Assembly: GCA_026120185.1 (NCBI GenBank)
Contig: JANUWF010001281.1
Coordinates: 2,708,501-2,772,500, forward strand
DNA length: 64,000 nucleotides
Reading direction: 5' to 3'
Source: Voacanga thouarsii
Taxonomy: Eukaryota > Streptophyta > Magnoliopsida > Gentianales > Apocynaceae
A model generated the notes under the pieces. That model ran no database searches. It was not told the origin of the DNA and saw only the letters and a list, made by a program, of their open reading frames with translations. Positions within the stretch are counted from its first letter, which is position 1, and every line of letters starts with the position of its first letter. Of the stretch, positions 46,500-57,909 are shown in pieces. The position numbers were made by a program, and so were the translations under genes.

Positions 46500-48104
46500 T
46501 GATGTGTAAATTTTGGGCGTATAAAAACCATCAAATTTAAATCCATCCCTTAGTCATGTTTAATTTAAAACATTAATCCCAAAATACACATACGAGTAAG
46601 TATACTCATCACAAGTATAGTATAGGGAATTAACGAGTATCGATCCTCAAAGGAACAAGTACACAATAATCAGTTTTCATTCATTGTTTAACCAATTCAA
46701 ATAAAGTGAGAAAATAATAAAAAGAAACATAAAGAAATATATACAACTCAAAGATGTATGAATATGTAATTTAGACTATTATCCTAGAAAACATGATAAT
46801 GAACCAACTAACAATTCTCTCAAGTAAGTATCATCTTAGCATCATAAAGGAATGTAAAGTAAAATTCAATCGTTTGTCAAGTCATGAATCTACTTACACA
46901 AATTCTACTTCATTTGTCAATCCATGGAATACTATATTTTGATTCATATTAATTGATTTGTCACTCAAGATGACATAACCAAAACATGCATTAAGCTCTT
47001 TATTATATTTTGATTCTATTAGCCGATTTCTCAATCAAGCCATCATAACTAAAATATATATGAATGTCAATTCTTAAAAAGCATGAAATTAGCTAATAAC
47101 CTTATGTCAAGGAGAAATCAACTAATCTTTGATTGCATAGTTCTAAAATCCTAACTTCATCGTTCAAATCCATTAAGATTTAACAAATACGAAATCGATG
47201 CAATGAAACTCCAAACATTGTTTTGTCTAAGTCAATTAGAAAAACTAGCACCAATAACCAATCATAACAAGTAATCAAACACCAAAGATGACAAAGAATT
47301 GATCAAATAACTAAATTAACACAAATGCCTGAATCCCAAAATAATCTTAAATTATAATAAAAACATTGAATACATCATTATTTGAGGATAAGAAGAAAAA
47401 GAGAAAAGAAAGCACTCATAGGCAAGCCTTTTTCCTCTTTCTTGAAGACTCTCTTGAACAATCCTCCTTGATTTGGTGAAATCCTCCTTCAATGAGTGAT
47501 TTGGAATTTTTACATTTAGATCCACCTCTCTTTATGTATATGTCTCTTCTTTTTTGTTTTCTTGTGCTTTTATAGGCATCTTGGATGCTAAATTTGTGGC
47601 TAAGGAAGTTTTGGCCATGTAGAATTCAAAAAATACCAAAATCATTGGAAAATTCCTAATTTTGTGCACATAATATTCGCCTTCCAGAGCGTACTTGCCG
47701 CCGGGTACCTTTGACTCACCTAGTGCAAGGTGCACTCTATTCTTCCCCGATTTTTGCTCCGTTTTTGGTCTGTTCTCATTGGCAGATAGAATGGACCCAC
47801 TGCCAGGTACACTTGCCAGAACTGGTGCTATGTTTGTTATGCTTTTGTACTGAAAGTTGCTCGAGTTCCTCTACTGGACCAGAATGGACCCGATGCCTGG
47901 TCCCTTGGCTAGGCCTAGCACAAGGTACATTCTAAAATTGTTTACTTTTTGCTCGAATTTAACTTAAATCTGCACAAATTTGACAAAAATACTTTTTACG
48001 AGCAAAATGTTAAATAGGAAGGAATAAGCCTAGTTATTAAAACAAGTGTATTGCAAAACAATCTCAAATAAGTAGGAAAATAATAGTGATTTTAGCCCCT
48101 ATCA
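46500..48104 (-). repeat. 5' LTR of C
   Basis: It begins tgatgtgtaaattttgggcg and ends ttttagcccctatca. It aligns with the 3' LTR throughout. Confidence 0.88.
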
Positions 48105-48587
48105 AATAGCTAAGAGAATTCGTATGGACTTAAGCCTGGCAACGGGTAAAACGGTATCCTCATAGTTTATCCCTTCTTTCTGAGTATAACATTTTGCAAC
48201 CAACTTTACTTTAAAGATTTCCACCTTTCCATCTACACCTTTCTTTCTCTTGTATACCTATTTGCACCCTATTGGTTTAATCCCCTCAGGTGCATTAATA
48301 AGATCCCGGACTCGATTGAGATACATAGACTCGATCTCAGCATCTATTGCAACATGCCAGTTGCCCGCATCATCATCAATAACGATCTCATCGTATCTGG
48401 TGGGATCTAGTTCCTGATGGTCAGAGACTACCTCAAAGGCCTCTCCAGTCCATTTTTCAAGAATCCTAGATATCTTCCTACTACGATGTGGCTTTGTCTG
48501 TATGAGAACATCTGGTTGTGTCTTTTTTAGTTCTTCAACTAGGGTACTAGAAATTAAAGCATCAGTCAGTTTCTCTTCCAATTCCAC
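48105..48587 (-). pseudogene. pol: K pol, N-terminal RT
   Basis: The minus strand encodes EAFEVVSDHQELDPTRYDEI and NWHVAIDAEIESMYLNRV, then APEGIKPIGCK-VYKRKKGVDG and a part with AKCYTQKEGINYEDTVLPVA and LKSIRIL. The usual GCKW has a stop for W. This is the start of the copia RT and ends at the insertion of C. Confidence 0.82.
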
Positions 48588-49650
48588 CTTACTTGAAACC
48601 TTAGTAAATAAATTTTATTCATCCTCCAAGTACCTAACATGAGTACTTATAAGTATTTGTTACTTTTAAGGATGATAAAACTATCCACCCCTTATTCCTT
48701 TTGTATACCCTATGAAGTAGCACATTTCTGATCTTGTGTCTAGCTTACTTCCTTTAGTCAGTACATAAGCTAGACAATCCCATACCTTGAGATGATTTAT
48801 ATTGGGCTTTCATCTAATCCACATATCATAGAATGTCCTAGGCACAAACTTGGAGGGCACCAAGTTTAGAATATATACTGTTATTTCTAGTGCACATCCC
48901 CAAAACAAAATAGGAATAGTACCATGGCTCATCATACTCCCAACCATTTCTATCAACATTCTATTTCTTCTCTTAGCTACTCCATTCTTCTGGGGAGTCC
49001 TAGGTGCAGTTAGTTGAGATGCTATGCCCTAATATGCCAAGTAGTTCTTGAATTCACCAAGGCGATACTCTTTACCATAATCCAATCTTAGCTTTTTTAT
49101 TAGTTTACCCGTTTGACGCTCCTTCTTAGCCTTAAACTCCTTGAATATATCAAAAGAATCATACTTGTGCCTTCTCAAGTAAACATAACCAAAACGTGAG
49201 TGATCTTCTGTGAATGTGATAAAGTAATTATAACATTCTCTAACTGGTGAAGATATAGGACCACAAACATCAGTATAAACTAACTATAATATTTCGTTGG
49301 CCCTTTCCACCTATTGAGAAAAGACATTTTGGTTATTTTACCCATAAAACAAGATTTACACTGAGGTCATTCCTCCAATTTCAATGAGTCGAAGGATCCA
49401 TTTTGGACAAACCTCTGAATTTGATTAGGATTTATATATCCTAATCTTAAGAGCCATAAATATGAGTTATTTGACATGGCCTTTCTCTTCTTATTATTAG
49501 GTTCCATTTGAACATTATTTATTTGATAAATTATAGGATTATTGTAGAAAAGAATACCATACAGGTTTCCAGTGCAAAACATTTTTCCATTTCTACTTAT
49601 TGAAATACAAGAATAGAAAGAATCAGGATAACCTTGATTAATCTATCTTC
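48588..49650 (-). pseudogene. pol: K integrase remnants
   Basis: At 49,367-49,582 the GAG-pre-integrase region is clear (SYLWLLRLGYINPNQIQRFV, then SFDSLKLEE). The zinc-binding remnant PQCKSCFMGK follows. From 49,320 to 48,660 the integrase core is unreadable without many frame changes: fragments around 49,000 and 48,850 agree with the usual copia core and C-terminal part only at short range. Confidence 0.6.
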
Positions 49651-49746
49651 AAATTGAAATCAAATTCTCTTTAAAACTAAAAACATATAAAATATCTTTT
49701 AAAACTAAAATTCTATTATAATCAAATAAAAGATCTATGTCTCCCA

Positions 49747-50745
49747 CTACTTTAGCTCATATTTGTGCTCTGTTGCAATCACTCTAAGTCCATGCTCTCT
49801 TCTGTTGAGTTTCCTTATCTTGCTAGATCTCTGTAAGGAGTTACAAATATGGTTAGCAGCTCCGGAATCAACAATCCAAGTGGATGATGATCTAACCATC
49901 ACTATAGACTCTAAGTAAAGAGCAGTACCTGAAGAGTACTTGGCCAAGAAGTTCAAACAATCTTTCTTGAAGTGTCCCTTCTTGGCACACTTGAAACACT
50001 TGTTCTTAGGCTTTGACGGATCGGGCTTGGATCCCTTAAGTTGGGCCCCTGCATTAATTTGGGCCTTCTTTTTTTTTTTTTTTTTTTTGAACTTCTTAGG
50101 TTGGGCCCTAGTTTTAGAAGATGGTTTAGAGTGAGTAACCAAAACCTTTAAAACAGGCCTCATGATTTTCTCAACAGCCTCAAGTTTTTCAACAACTCAG
50201 TTAAAGACATATTAAACTTGTTCAAGCTATAATTTAGTTTGAACTGAGAATGCGAATCTGGTAAAGTCTTAAGAACCATGTCAATTTGGTTCTCAGCATC
50301 AATTATTGCCCCTAAGACCTCGACTTCCTTGAAATGAGTAATCATCTTGAGCATATGCTCGTGAACTGATGCCCTTTTAGCCATCCTAGTACTCATGATT
50401 GCTCTAAGAGCTTCTTGCTTGGAGGGCCGACTCTTGCCAACAAACATGGTGCTCAACGATATATCGATGTTATATGTTGTAGGTATGTTCTCGTGCATAG
50501 ACTGAAAAACATTGGATACGGAAGCTAACATATAACATCTTGCCATTTTATCAGCTTTCTTCCATGCCATGTCAGCCTCACGATCCTAGTCCGTGAAATC
50601 TTCCCTAATTTTAGGACAGGTATCGGTCAGAACATCCATGACAGTGAGTACTATGTTCAAAATCATTTTTAGTCCACATAGTTAGGTCCAGTTAACTTAT
50701 TCTCACTAAGAATAATGGCCAAAGGACTGAAACCAAAAATTTCTG
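49747..50745 (-). pseudogene. gag: K gag with zinc knuckle and protease start
   Basis: The gag begins at about 50,740 with EIFGFSPLAIILSENKLTGP, although the initial ATG is not visible. A stop follows after NYVD. It continues with LNIVLTVMDVLTDTCPKIRE, WKKADKMARCYMLAS (from 50,570), KRASVHEHMLKMITHFKEVE and SLTELLKNLRLL. After another break at 50,160 it has a Lys run, the knuckle CFKCAKKGHFKKDC and the protease motif TWIVDSGAANHICNS. Gag binds and packages element RNA. Confidence 0.85.
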
Positions 50746-52260
50746 TTGATTGGAAAAAATTTTCATTTCGAAAAATGTCTGTTTTGAAAAAATACATATA
50801 AAAATGCACATTTTAAACATCATATTATTTTCATGATATGATTAACCTATTAAAACCATTATCAAAAAAATTTGAATAATTTGGCTTTTATAAAAATTGA
50901 GAAAGCTCCGTAATATGGTTAACAATTTTTTAAGTTAAGTGAATAACAATTACAAATTAAACATCCTTAATAAGTATTGATCTAGAAATAGTTCCATCGA
51001 TAGGATGGTCACTACTCTCAACACCTACCGATAATCTAGCATTAATGCCTCCAATGATAGGTTGGACGACACTAACACTTATCCTAAGCTTTAATTGTAG
51101 TTCCTTCGTTAGTTATAGATTCTTGTGGAAATCCATCCTATAGGGGGTCATGCTCAGAATAACATGAGGATAACCACAATTTCTAACAGGAATCTGTAAT
51201 AGAAGCCGTAGGGCCGTTGGAACCTTTCTCCCACTTAATCTTTTGAGAAAAATAGGTTTTTAGGAAAAATGTTTCCTTAAAAAATAATTAATTTTTATTA
51301 ACTTTAGGGAAACCCCAAAAATTCAACTATTATTTTCTATGTCAAGGATAAAAATCTTCAAGAAAATAAATTATGAATTTTTTATTTCATTGCTTAAGTT
51401 AAAACTACTTTCAATGAACTATGTTTAAAATACGTAAATTTAAAATTATTCTCCTTGTCAAGAGAACACCCTTTGGAAGAATAAACCGTGAATTTACTTT
51501 AAATTACTTAGTTCCATTTTTAAAACCTTTTCCATAATTGTTTTTTCTAGAAAAAATTAATTTCTCAAAAACTTTTGTGCAATTGACCACAAAATTAAAG
51601 ATAATGTGCTCCGTAAATAAAATTTTACATGCTCTTTTTAACCTTTAACTCTTATGTGACCAAATAATGGATTACACATCATAATAATAATAAAATTAAA
51701 ATGATCTTGTTTAATCCTTAGGTGGTTCCCCTTTACTAACCTTTTGCTTGAGAAATTATTTATCACAATAAATAAACCATTGCAAGAAAAATAACCTCGT
51801 GTGATATGGGGCCCAAAAGAAAAGAAATTACAAGAAAATGCAAAAAATAGAATCTCTTTAGTAGCCGAACTGAGACCCACAACCTGAACTACCAAAAAAA
51901 CGAATGAATTGTGCTTTGTATAAGACTAGCAAAATTGCCTTGATCCTCCTGCGGCTGCATATGGGCCGGTTGTGGATTGGGAGACAAAAGTTTGCGGCTT
52001 GGGGAATGCCTCTAGCGGCTGGCCCTTTATTCTATTCTCCTAAGTTTTCCTCCGTTTTCAGGTTCTCTTTAGGCGTTTTCTTTAGCATTGATCCAGGCAC
52101 CATTTTGTTACTAGAATGCATAAATAAATTGAAATACAATTTCAAATGCCAAAACCTTTCAAAACGAGGAGTACGTGAAATCTACGAAAAGCAATTAACA
52201 ATGAATTACAGGTGCCTACATCTCCACATGTGAGGCGTACACAAAACCTACCCATCTCAA
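50746..52260 (-). other. Leader region of K, no LTR identified
   Basis: Parts resemble long copia leaders from memory, for example the block at 50,990-51,240. No second LTR homologous to 5,716-6,904 and no primer site were found. The plus-strand frame at 51,904-52,233 has no support. K's 5' LTR is probably deleted. Confidence 0.35.
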
Positions 52261-53558
52261 AAAGCATGAGGGATCCATACAATCGTTAAGATCAAATAAA
52301 TACTGATAAGTTATAGTTTCAAATAAATTATGAGTATTATTGCTAATAAATAAACTAGTGTTAAATATTAAATAACACTAAGTCTTAAATAATATTGATA
52401 AATGGTAATCTTTAAATAGTATTATTATAAATAATAAATACAACTTAATTTTTAATTAATAATTAATAGATAATAAATAACCAATAAAATAAATGATACA
52501 TGAATTATACTTAATTTTTAAATAATAAATAATAAAATAAATTTTAATATAAATAATATTTATAGATATAGGTAAAAGTTTTAGTAAAGCTAACTAATAT
52601 GGTCTACGAGGCCATTTGACATTAATTAATTCTAATATTTTATTATTTATTATATATATATATTAATAAATGATATTATTTATTTGACTAATAAAATATT
52701 AATATTTTAATTAATACCCTATTTCCAAACCTTCCTAGCAATTTCAAATTTTATAGAGAAAATATAATAATAATTCTAATTATAGTAATAAAATTTGTTA
52801 ATAAAAATAATCATAGAATTAACATAGAAAAAAATCCTTTACCATAATATCCTATTGTTAGAAAAGATTCATGAACACATTCCCAAACATTAAATAATAT
52901 GCTAATCCATTCATGAACATATACTTGAATCAACACAAACCAATCTCCTACAATGCACAATCATCATCTATGGCTTTATTGAAAATTAAGAACATAAAAG
53001 CCAAATCACCATTGTTGTCATAACATCTACCATGCATCAAAACATTCATAAATCATTCCAATCATGATGAGCATATATTGATTCAAAAGAAAAATCCATA
53101 AGGCTTAATCATACATTCCACCTCTCATGTCCTAACTCCATCCCCTTCATCCACATGCATATACTCAACCCCCATTTTATTCAGTCATCCTATCAACATC
53201 TAAGAGACACGAATCAAGAAATCAAAAATGAAGATTCAAGAAAAAATACTTGATACATGATCACTAGATGAATGTTTCCTAGATTAGTGAAGGTCCACAC
53301 GAGCTTCAGAGACTTTAGTGGTCCGAAAAATAGCCATGGTTGATCATTACCATTTCGGCCAAGAGAGAGAGAGAGACAGAGCAAGAGAGATGAATGGCAT
53401 TTGAAAGGAATATTAGAAGTTGAGTAGAGGTGAAAGAACAAGGAGGTTGTTCTTGTTTTACTTTTTGGTGTTCTTGGAACCTTCAACAAAAAAGTTGGTT
53501 TTAATCCATTCGAAAATTCTAGTTTTTATGGTTTCGTGTTATAAAGGCTAGAAATGAA
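52261..53558. other. AT-rich DNA without genes
   Basis: From 52,300 to 52,720 the sequence is mostly repeats of taataaataat type. A short GA run lies at 53,362-53,378. No open frame with family resemblance is present. Confidence 0.6.
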
Positions 53559-53751
53559 GACTATATACACACCCTTCAAACCCTTGAAGAACAAAGCTTC
53601 AAATAGCCAAAACAATAGCCAGCCACGTCCTTTCTAGGCGATGCTTCAACTATCTACACACGTCCTTTCTCAACAGCCGGGTAATAGGCGATGCTAGCAT
53701 TGAGAACCCCTTAATAAACCTCATACAATAGCCAACCAATTCCAAGAAGCT
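53559..53751. repeat. Patchwork junction with E-LTR scraps
   Basis: A piece of E's LTR (acacacccttcaaacccttg, then aagaacaaag) is at 53,568-53,598. Short motifs such as ggcgatgct, cacgtcctttct and caatagccaRcca are each repeated twice. F's RT begins directly after it. This looks like filler DNA at a break. Confidence 0.5.
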
Positions 53752-55018
53752 TCAAATCTTCGTAATGTTTTCTGGTTGCTTCCAGTTCGAAACTGCTTCA
53801 ACTTTTGCTTGGTCCAACTTGATTCCATCCTTGGTTACCACATGGCCAAGAAATGACACATTATCCAACCAAAACTCGCATTTGTTAATTTTGGCATAAA
53901 GCTTGTGCTCTCTTAGCTTTTCCAATACCAGCTTCAAATGTTCCACATGATCCTCGAGATTCTTAAAGTATATGAGTATGTGGTCGATGAAGACCACCAC
54001 GAACTTCTCCAGGTAGGGTTGGAAAACTCGATGAATCAAATCCATAAACACTGCTGGTTCATTGGTTACACCAAAAGGCATCACCACAAACTCATAGTGA
54101 CCATACCTTGTGTTTAAGGTCGTCTTAGGAATATCCTCATCTTTTATCCTCTGTTGATAGTATCCTTACCTCAAATCCAATTTGGAATAACAATTGGATC
54201 TTGCAACTAGTCAAATAGCTTATCAATTAATAGTAGAGGATATTTATTCTTAATGGTCAAGTTGTTCAACCCCCGATAGTCAATACACAACCTTAAGGTC
54301 CCGTCCTTCCTCTTCACAAATAGCATTAGACCTCCCCAGGGTGGCGTGCTAGGTCTTATATAACCTTGCTTCACCAATTCCTCTAGCTACTCCTTTAATT
54401 CCTTCAACTCCACCACTGCCATCTGATATGGGATTCGCAATACCGATTCCTCTCCTGGAACTAGATCAATAGTAAACTCAACTTCTCTATTAGGAGGTAG
54501 AGAAGTGTGTTCCACAGGGAACACGTTGGGAAAATCTTTTACCACATCAATATCTTCGAGGGTGCACTGATCATTCGGCTTATTTATCACATAGGCTAAA
54601 TACCCTTGACATCTTTGCTTCAATAATTTCCAGGCTTTCGCTCCAACTATCAAAAACTTCAACTCTTTTACTCTCTTGTTGTTGAACTCCAACACATTAC
54701 ATCCCAGTCTAATGAACTGAACAGACTTATTCTTATTGTCTACTTTAGCTCCATGCTTAGCCAAACAATCCATACCCAAATCAAGTCATAGTCATCAATA
54801 GCTAAGATTATCAAATCTCTCTACAAGCTTTCTCTCCCCACTTCAATCTTTTAATTCTACACATACCGATCCGCTTGCACCATTTTCCCTAAGGGCGTAT
54901 TCACTAATAAGGTAAAAGGTAGTTCTACTCTATCCTAAGCCAAATGATACGTACAATTCTTGTTTAAATAGGAATGGGTAGATCCAGTGTATATTAATGC
55001 ATTAACAGAATGACCTTG
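53752..55018 (-). pseudogene. pol: F protease end and reverse transcriptase, truncated
   Basis: The minus strand encodes GMDCLAKHGAKVDNKNKSVQ, LAYVINKPNDQCTLEDIDVV, VEFTIDLVPGEESVLRIPYQ and then, through stops, RT. From 54,087 it has [40 protein letters not shown] and [19 protein letters not shown], ending at ENITKI. The catalytic motif reads FIDH instead of FIDD, so the second metal-binding Asp is lost. RNase H, integrase and chromodomain are absent. Confidence 0.88.
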
Positions 55019-55848
55019 TGATATGACTTTTTGTGGTGGTGTTTTCTTAGTGTTGTGGTGTTTTGGTGGCTATGTGTTCATCTCAATCAAAGGGAACCAA
55101 AACAGGGACTTTTCTTGTTACAAAAGGAGAAAGTAACCTAACTATCTACACACCCTTCAAACCCTTGAAGAACAAAGCCTTAAAGACCCTTAAGATGAAT
55201 AGAAAGTTCTACTAAATTCTCATCCTAACATCCTTAAAGTAACAAAGGCAAGCAAGAATAGGTAGAATAGAGAAAATAGGCACCCAAATATTCAATTTCA
55301 AACAAACCTTAGAAGAATAAAGCAACTAAGACCCATTCAAAGAAAACAACATTGGATTATCTAAAAGATTTATAGACTCTTACAAAATGAGGATTAACCC
55401 TTAAGCTTGGTCTTGAACAAGATGAGCAAGGAGGCTTAGCCTCTCAAGATTCTCTCTCAATCTGATTTCAAAATGTTATGTGTTGTGTTTTCAAATGACT
55501 AATGTTCTATTTATACTATCATAACCCTAGCTAAGTAAACCCTGATATTCTATTACAGCTTTTGGGTCATAATAAGTCTTTACAAGCAATTAAAAATGAA
55601 GAAAGCCGAAGAAAAGCATTAAAAAGCGGGGCTGTGTTCTGTCTTCGACGGATGAATTGCCCGAACATAGCCATTGTGGACAGAATGGAGCCAGCACCGG
55701 TTTGGCTGCTTGGAGCCGGCGCCGGCTGTCCTCTGGAGGCCTCCTTTTTGGTCTATTTTTGTCCATCTTCATCGCTGGCCCTTGTTTTTGCATGGTCACA
55801 CCTCCCCCTCCTTTATCTTGAACTTCATGATGAAGTGGAGTCTCATCA
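55019..55848 (-). repeat. 3' LTR of E
   Basis: It starts tgatatgactttttgtggtg. It lacks about 57 bp present in the other LTR, between gcggggctgtg and ttctgtctt (about 55,627-55,640). The open frames at 55,562-56,006 are LTR sequence and its edges. Confidence 0.9.
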
Positions 55849-55862
55849 TATCCCCCTCCTTG
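55849..55862 (-). other. Polypurine tract of E
   Basis: The minus strand reads aaggagggggata directly before the LTR start TGATGAGACTCC. Confidence 0.75.
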
Positions 55863-56084
55863 AAAAGGATTCGTATCCGAATCTTTGCCTTCTTCTTTAT
55901 GGAGTGCCTTCACCACTGCCATCTTCTTAGCTCTATTAAGGATCATCCGTTCACCTATCGGCAAGGGAATTAATTCAAAAAGAGTTAAGGGACTAAAACT
56001 ATTCATAATTTTAAAAGGGGAATAAAGAGTGGTAGAGTGAAAAGCCCTTTTGCAAACAAACTCAAATTGTGTCCAGCATTCCTC

Positions 56085-57311
56085 CTATTTGGTTAAGTTA
56101 TCCTTGATTATGGCCCGCAAGAGTTGGGTAAGTGTTCGGTTGACCTCTTCATTTGGAACAACAACTTCAAATACTTGAGGCATAGCTGTAATGGTATTAG
56201 GCAAAGATAATAAGAAATCATTAGTAGAAACAAAAGAACAATTGCATAAAAGAAGAATATACGGATCATTGGCTTCTTTAGCCTCTATGATCTCACTTTC
56301 TTTTTCAAAGAAATTCACTCTTCGTTTAGCTCCCCTCTCTTGACCTTGCTCACTCATACCAAACTCTTTTTCTTGCCTCTCTTTTTCTCTCCTCTCAATT
56401 TCTTGTTTTGGATTAACATCCTGCACTCCCTTCTTCTTTTCTTGCTCCTTCATGATTCTTTGATCTTTGTTCACCTCATTAGGGACTTGGGTAATGGTGG
56501 TAGGGGTTGGCCAATCTTGGAAGGCTTTCACCTGTCCTTCTTCAACCTCAATCCCTTTGGCACTCACATCATACCCAAGGAATGTAATCCTCTCCAAACT
56601 AAGAGAGCATTTCTCAAGTGTATTCCCATCTCTTCTACCCACTCTATCTCTTCCACTAGATTTGATGTCATTTTGTGAAATTGAACTGGATTCTTCATTC
56701 TTACTAGTCTCACTCATTTTCATTTGCTTTTGCACCACCTCTAGCCAACTTCTCTTTCTCTCCTCTTGTGGATGCGAGCTTTCTTCCACTTCATGAGTAC
56801 TTGAAGCACTTTGGGAACCTTCATCTATAGCACATATTTGTTCATTCTTTATCTCAAATTTTGAATTCTTTGGCTCTTCAACAAATTCCATACTCTTTTG
56901 CTCAACTTCTTCTTGCACATTCTCCTCTAACATTTCTAATGGGTTTAACTCATCCTCTAGAAAAAATAAAATGTTATAGTATTCCTTAGTCACCCTATTT
57001 GTTGAACTCAGTGGATCTACGTCTTTTTTTTCATCATTACTAAGCTCCTCATCAAGCTCATCAACATTTTCCTTAACTACTTCATGCACTACTTCTTCAT
57101 TTTGATTGAGCATTTCTTGGTTTTTGGCTTCCCTTTCTAGCTTCTCCTCCTTTTCAAATCCATGTAATTCATTTTGTTCAACTCTCTCAATTGTTTCTTC
57201 ACTTTTTATCCTTCTTGGGTCCTCAACATCTACAACATTTTTCTTGGCCACTTTGGCCTCAAGTCTAGCTTTTTGCTTCTCAATTTGTCTCTTCCCTTTG
57301 CAAATGTGCAC
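56085..57311 (-). CDS. E ORF, 408 aa, Glu/Lys-rich chimera with an RT scrap
   Basis: The frame is open for 408 codons. It begins with a basic stretch (MHICKGKRQIEKQKARLEAK) and continues with long Glu-rich, coiled-coil-like parts (EEKLEREAKNQEMLNQNEEV). At about residues 233-277 it contains a piece of Ty3/gypsy RT (LSLERITFLGYDVSAKGIEV, then KAFQDWPTPTTITQV), which is the thumb-side region normally after the FxDD motif. After it the frame is again Glu/Lys-rich and ends in NRTLTQLLRAIIKDNLTK. There is no catalytic site. It looks like a deletion derivative of a gypsy gag-pol. Whether it is translated is unknown. Confidence 0.55.
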   Translation of the reverse strand: MHICKGKRQIEKQKARLEAKVAKKNVVDVEDPRRIKSEETIERVEQNELHGFEKEEKLEREAKNQEMLNQNEEVVHEVVKENVDELDEELSNDEKKDVDPLSSTNRVTKEYYNILFFLEDELNPLEMLEENVQEEVEQKSMEFVEEPKNSKFEIKNEQICAIDEGSQSASSTHEVEESSHPQEERKRSWLEVVQKQMKMSETSKNEESSSISQNDIKSSGRDRVGRRDGNTLEKCSLSLERITFLGYDVSAKGIEVEEGQVKAFQDWPTPTTITQVPNEVNKDQRIMKEQEKKKGVQDVNPKQEIERREKERQEKEFGMSEQGQERGAKRRVNFFEKESEIIEAKEANDPYILLLCNCSFVSTNDFLLSLPNTITAMPQVFEVVVPNEEVNRTLTQLLRAIIKDNLTK

Positions 57312-57335
57312 CCCATAAAATCTTCCATATGCCCA

Positions 57336-57909
57336 TTAATTTGGACAATCAAACATTGTGTGCCTTGTACAACTTCTGCACTCATGCTGCCTCTCCTCTT
57401 TAATTTCTTCTCTCCTACCTCCTCTATAGCCCCTTCCTCTATATTGTTCCTCAAAGGCTGCAATGCGCTCCCCCTCATACCATTCTTCAACTCCCTCAAA
57501 CTCTCTTTCTAGCCCTCTTAGGTTGTCCCCACCATTCTTTTCTTGGCCCCTTCTTCCTCCTCTTCTCAAGGCATGTCTTTCTTCTCTCATAGGAGCTTGT
57601 TGAAAACCCCCCAATAGAGTGTTCGTCCCACTTTTCCCCTTGTTGAGCATGTAATGGAGGAGTGTGGGCATCACTATCCCTCATTCTAGGGCTAGGTGCT
57701 TCAAATCGTTCTTGGCCTCTCCTTTGTGCAATAGTAGAAGATTGTCCAAGATGATTTATCAACTCATTTTTCATGTTTTGGAACCTACTTCGCATAGTCC
57801 TCATCATAGCTTACAAGTCTTCACGCAAAACCCTAGCATCAATGGGTTCTTCTTGAGGACTACTAGGTCCATTTGCGTTAGGCTTAGAGACCTTTTGTTC
57901 ATGGGCCAT
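57336..57909 (-). pseudogene. E gag-like 5' region, broken
   Basis: An ATG at 57,909 starts MAHEQKVSKPNANGPSSPQE. A stop after REDL is followed in frame by MRTMRSRFQNMKNELINHLG and an Arg-rich part. A shift then leads to LEREFEGVEEWYEGERIAAF, RGRGYRGGRREEIKEE and a knuckle-like ECRSCTRHTMFDCPN. This order is that of a gypsy gag with the capsid core mostly missing. Confidence 0.5.

Larger units (their letters stand above)
42083..48104 (-). mobile_element. Small Athila-like element C, non-autonomous, nested in K
   Basis: It is complete on the minus strand: LTRs 42,083-43,675 and 46,500-48,104 with plus-strand edges tgatg and cccctatca, a primer site and a polypurine tract. Flanking bases are gatag (42,078-42,082) and aatag (48,105-48,109), a target duplication with one change. 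The interior is only 2.8 kb. It has one unknown ORF, no pol and no recognisable gag core. Its leader (46,440-46,475, with aaaatccaag) matches the leader of J, so the two are related. Confidence 0.9.
5716..50745 (-). mobile_element. Copia retrotransposon K, host for H and C
   Basis: Minus-strand order from right to left is gag (50.7 kb), zinc knuckle and protease (49.9 kb), integrase remnants (49.6-48.7 kb), RT (48.5-48.1, then 42.08-41.70, then 7.75 kb), RNase H (7.4-7.0 kb), polypurine tract and 3' LTR. The order protease-integrase-RT-RNase H is diagnostic of Ty1/copia. The RT is cut twice, by C at 42,082/48,105 and by H at 7,749/41,692. Each cut is bordered by the inserter's own target duplication, so the three K pieces belong to one element. 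No 5' LTR was identified beyond the gag leader. Confidence 0.8.

Noticed and set aside
51904..52233. 109-codon plus-strand frame as a host gene
   Set aside because: No motif, no homology recognised, and the opposite strand looks like a copia leader.
55562..56006. Overlapping frames on both strands of 100-140 codons
   Set aside because: They are in the LTR of E and its edge, with no family resemblance.
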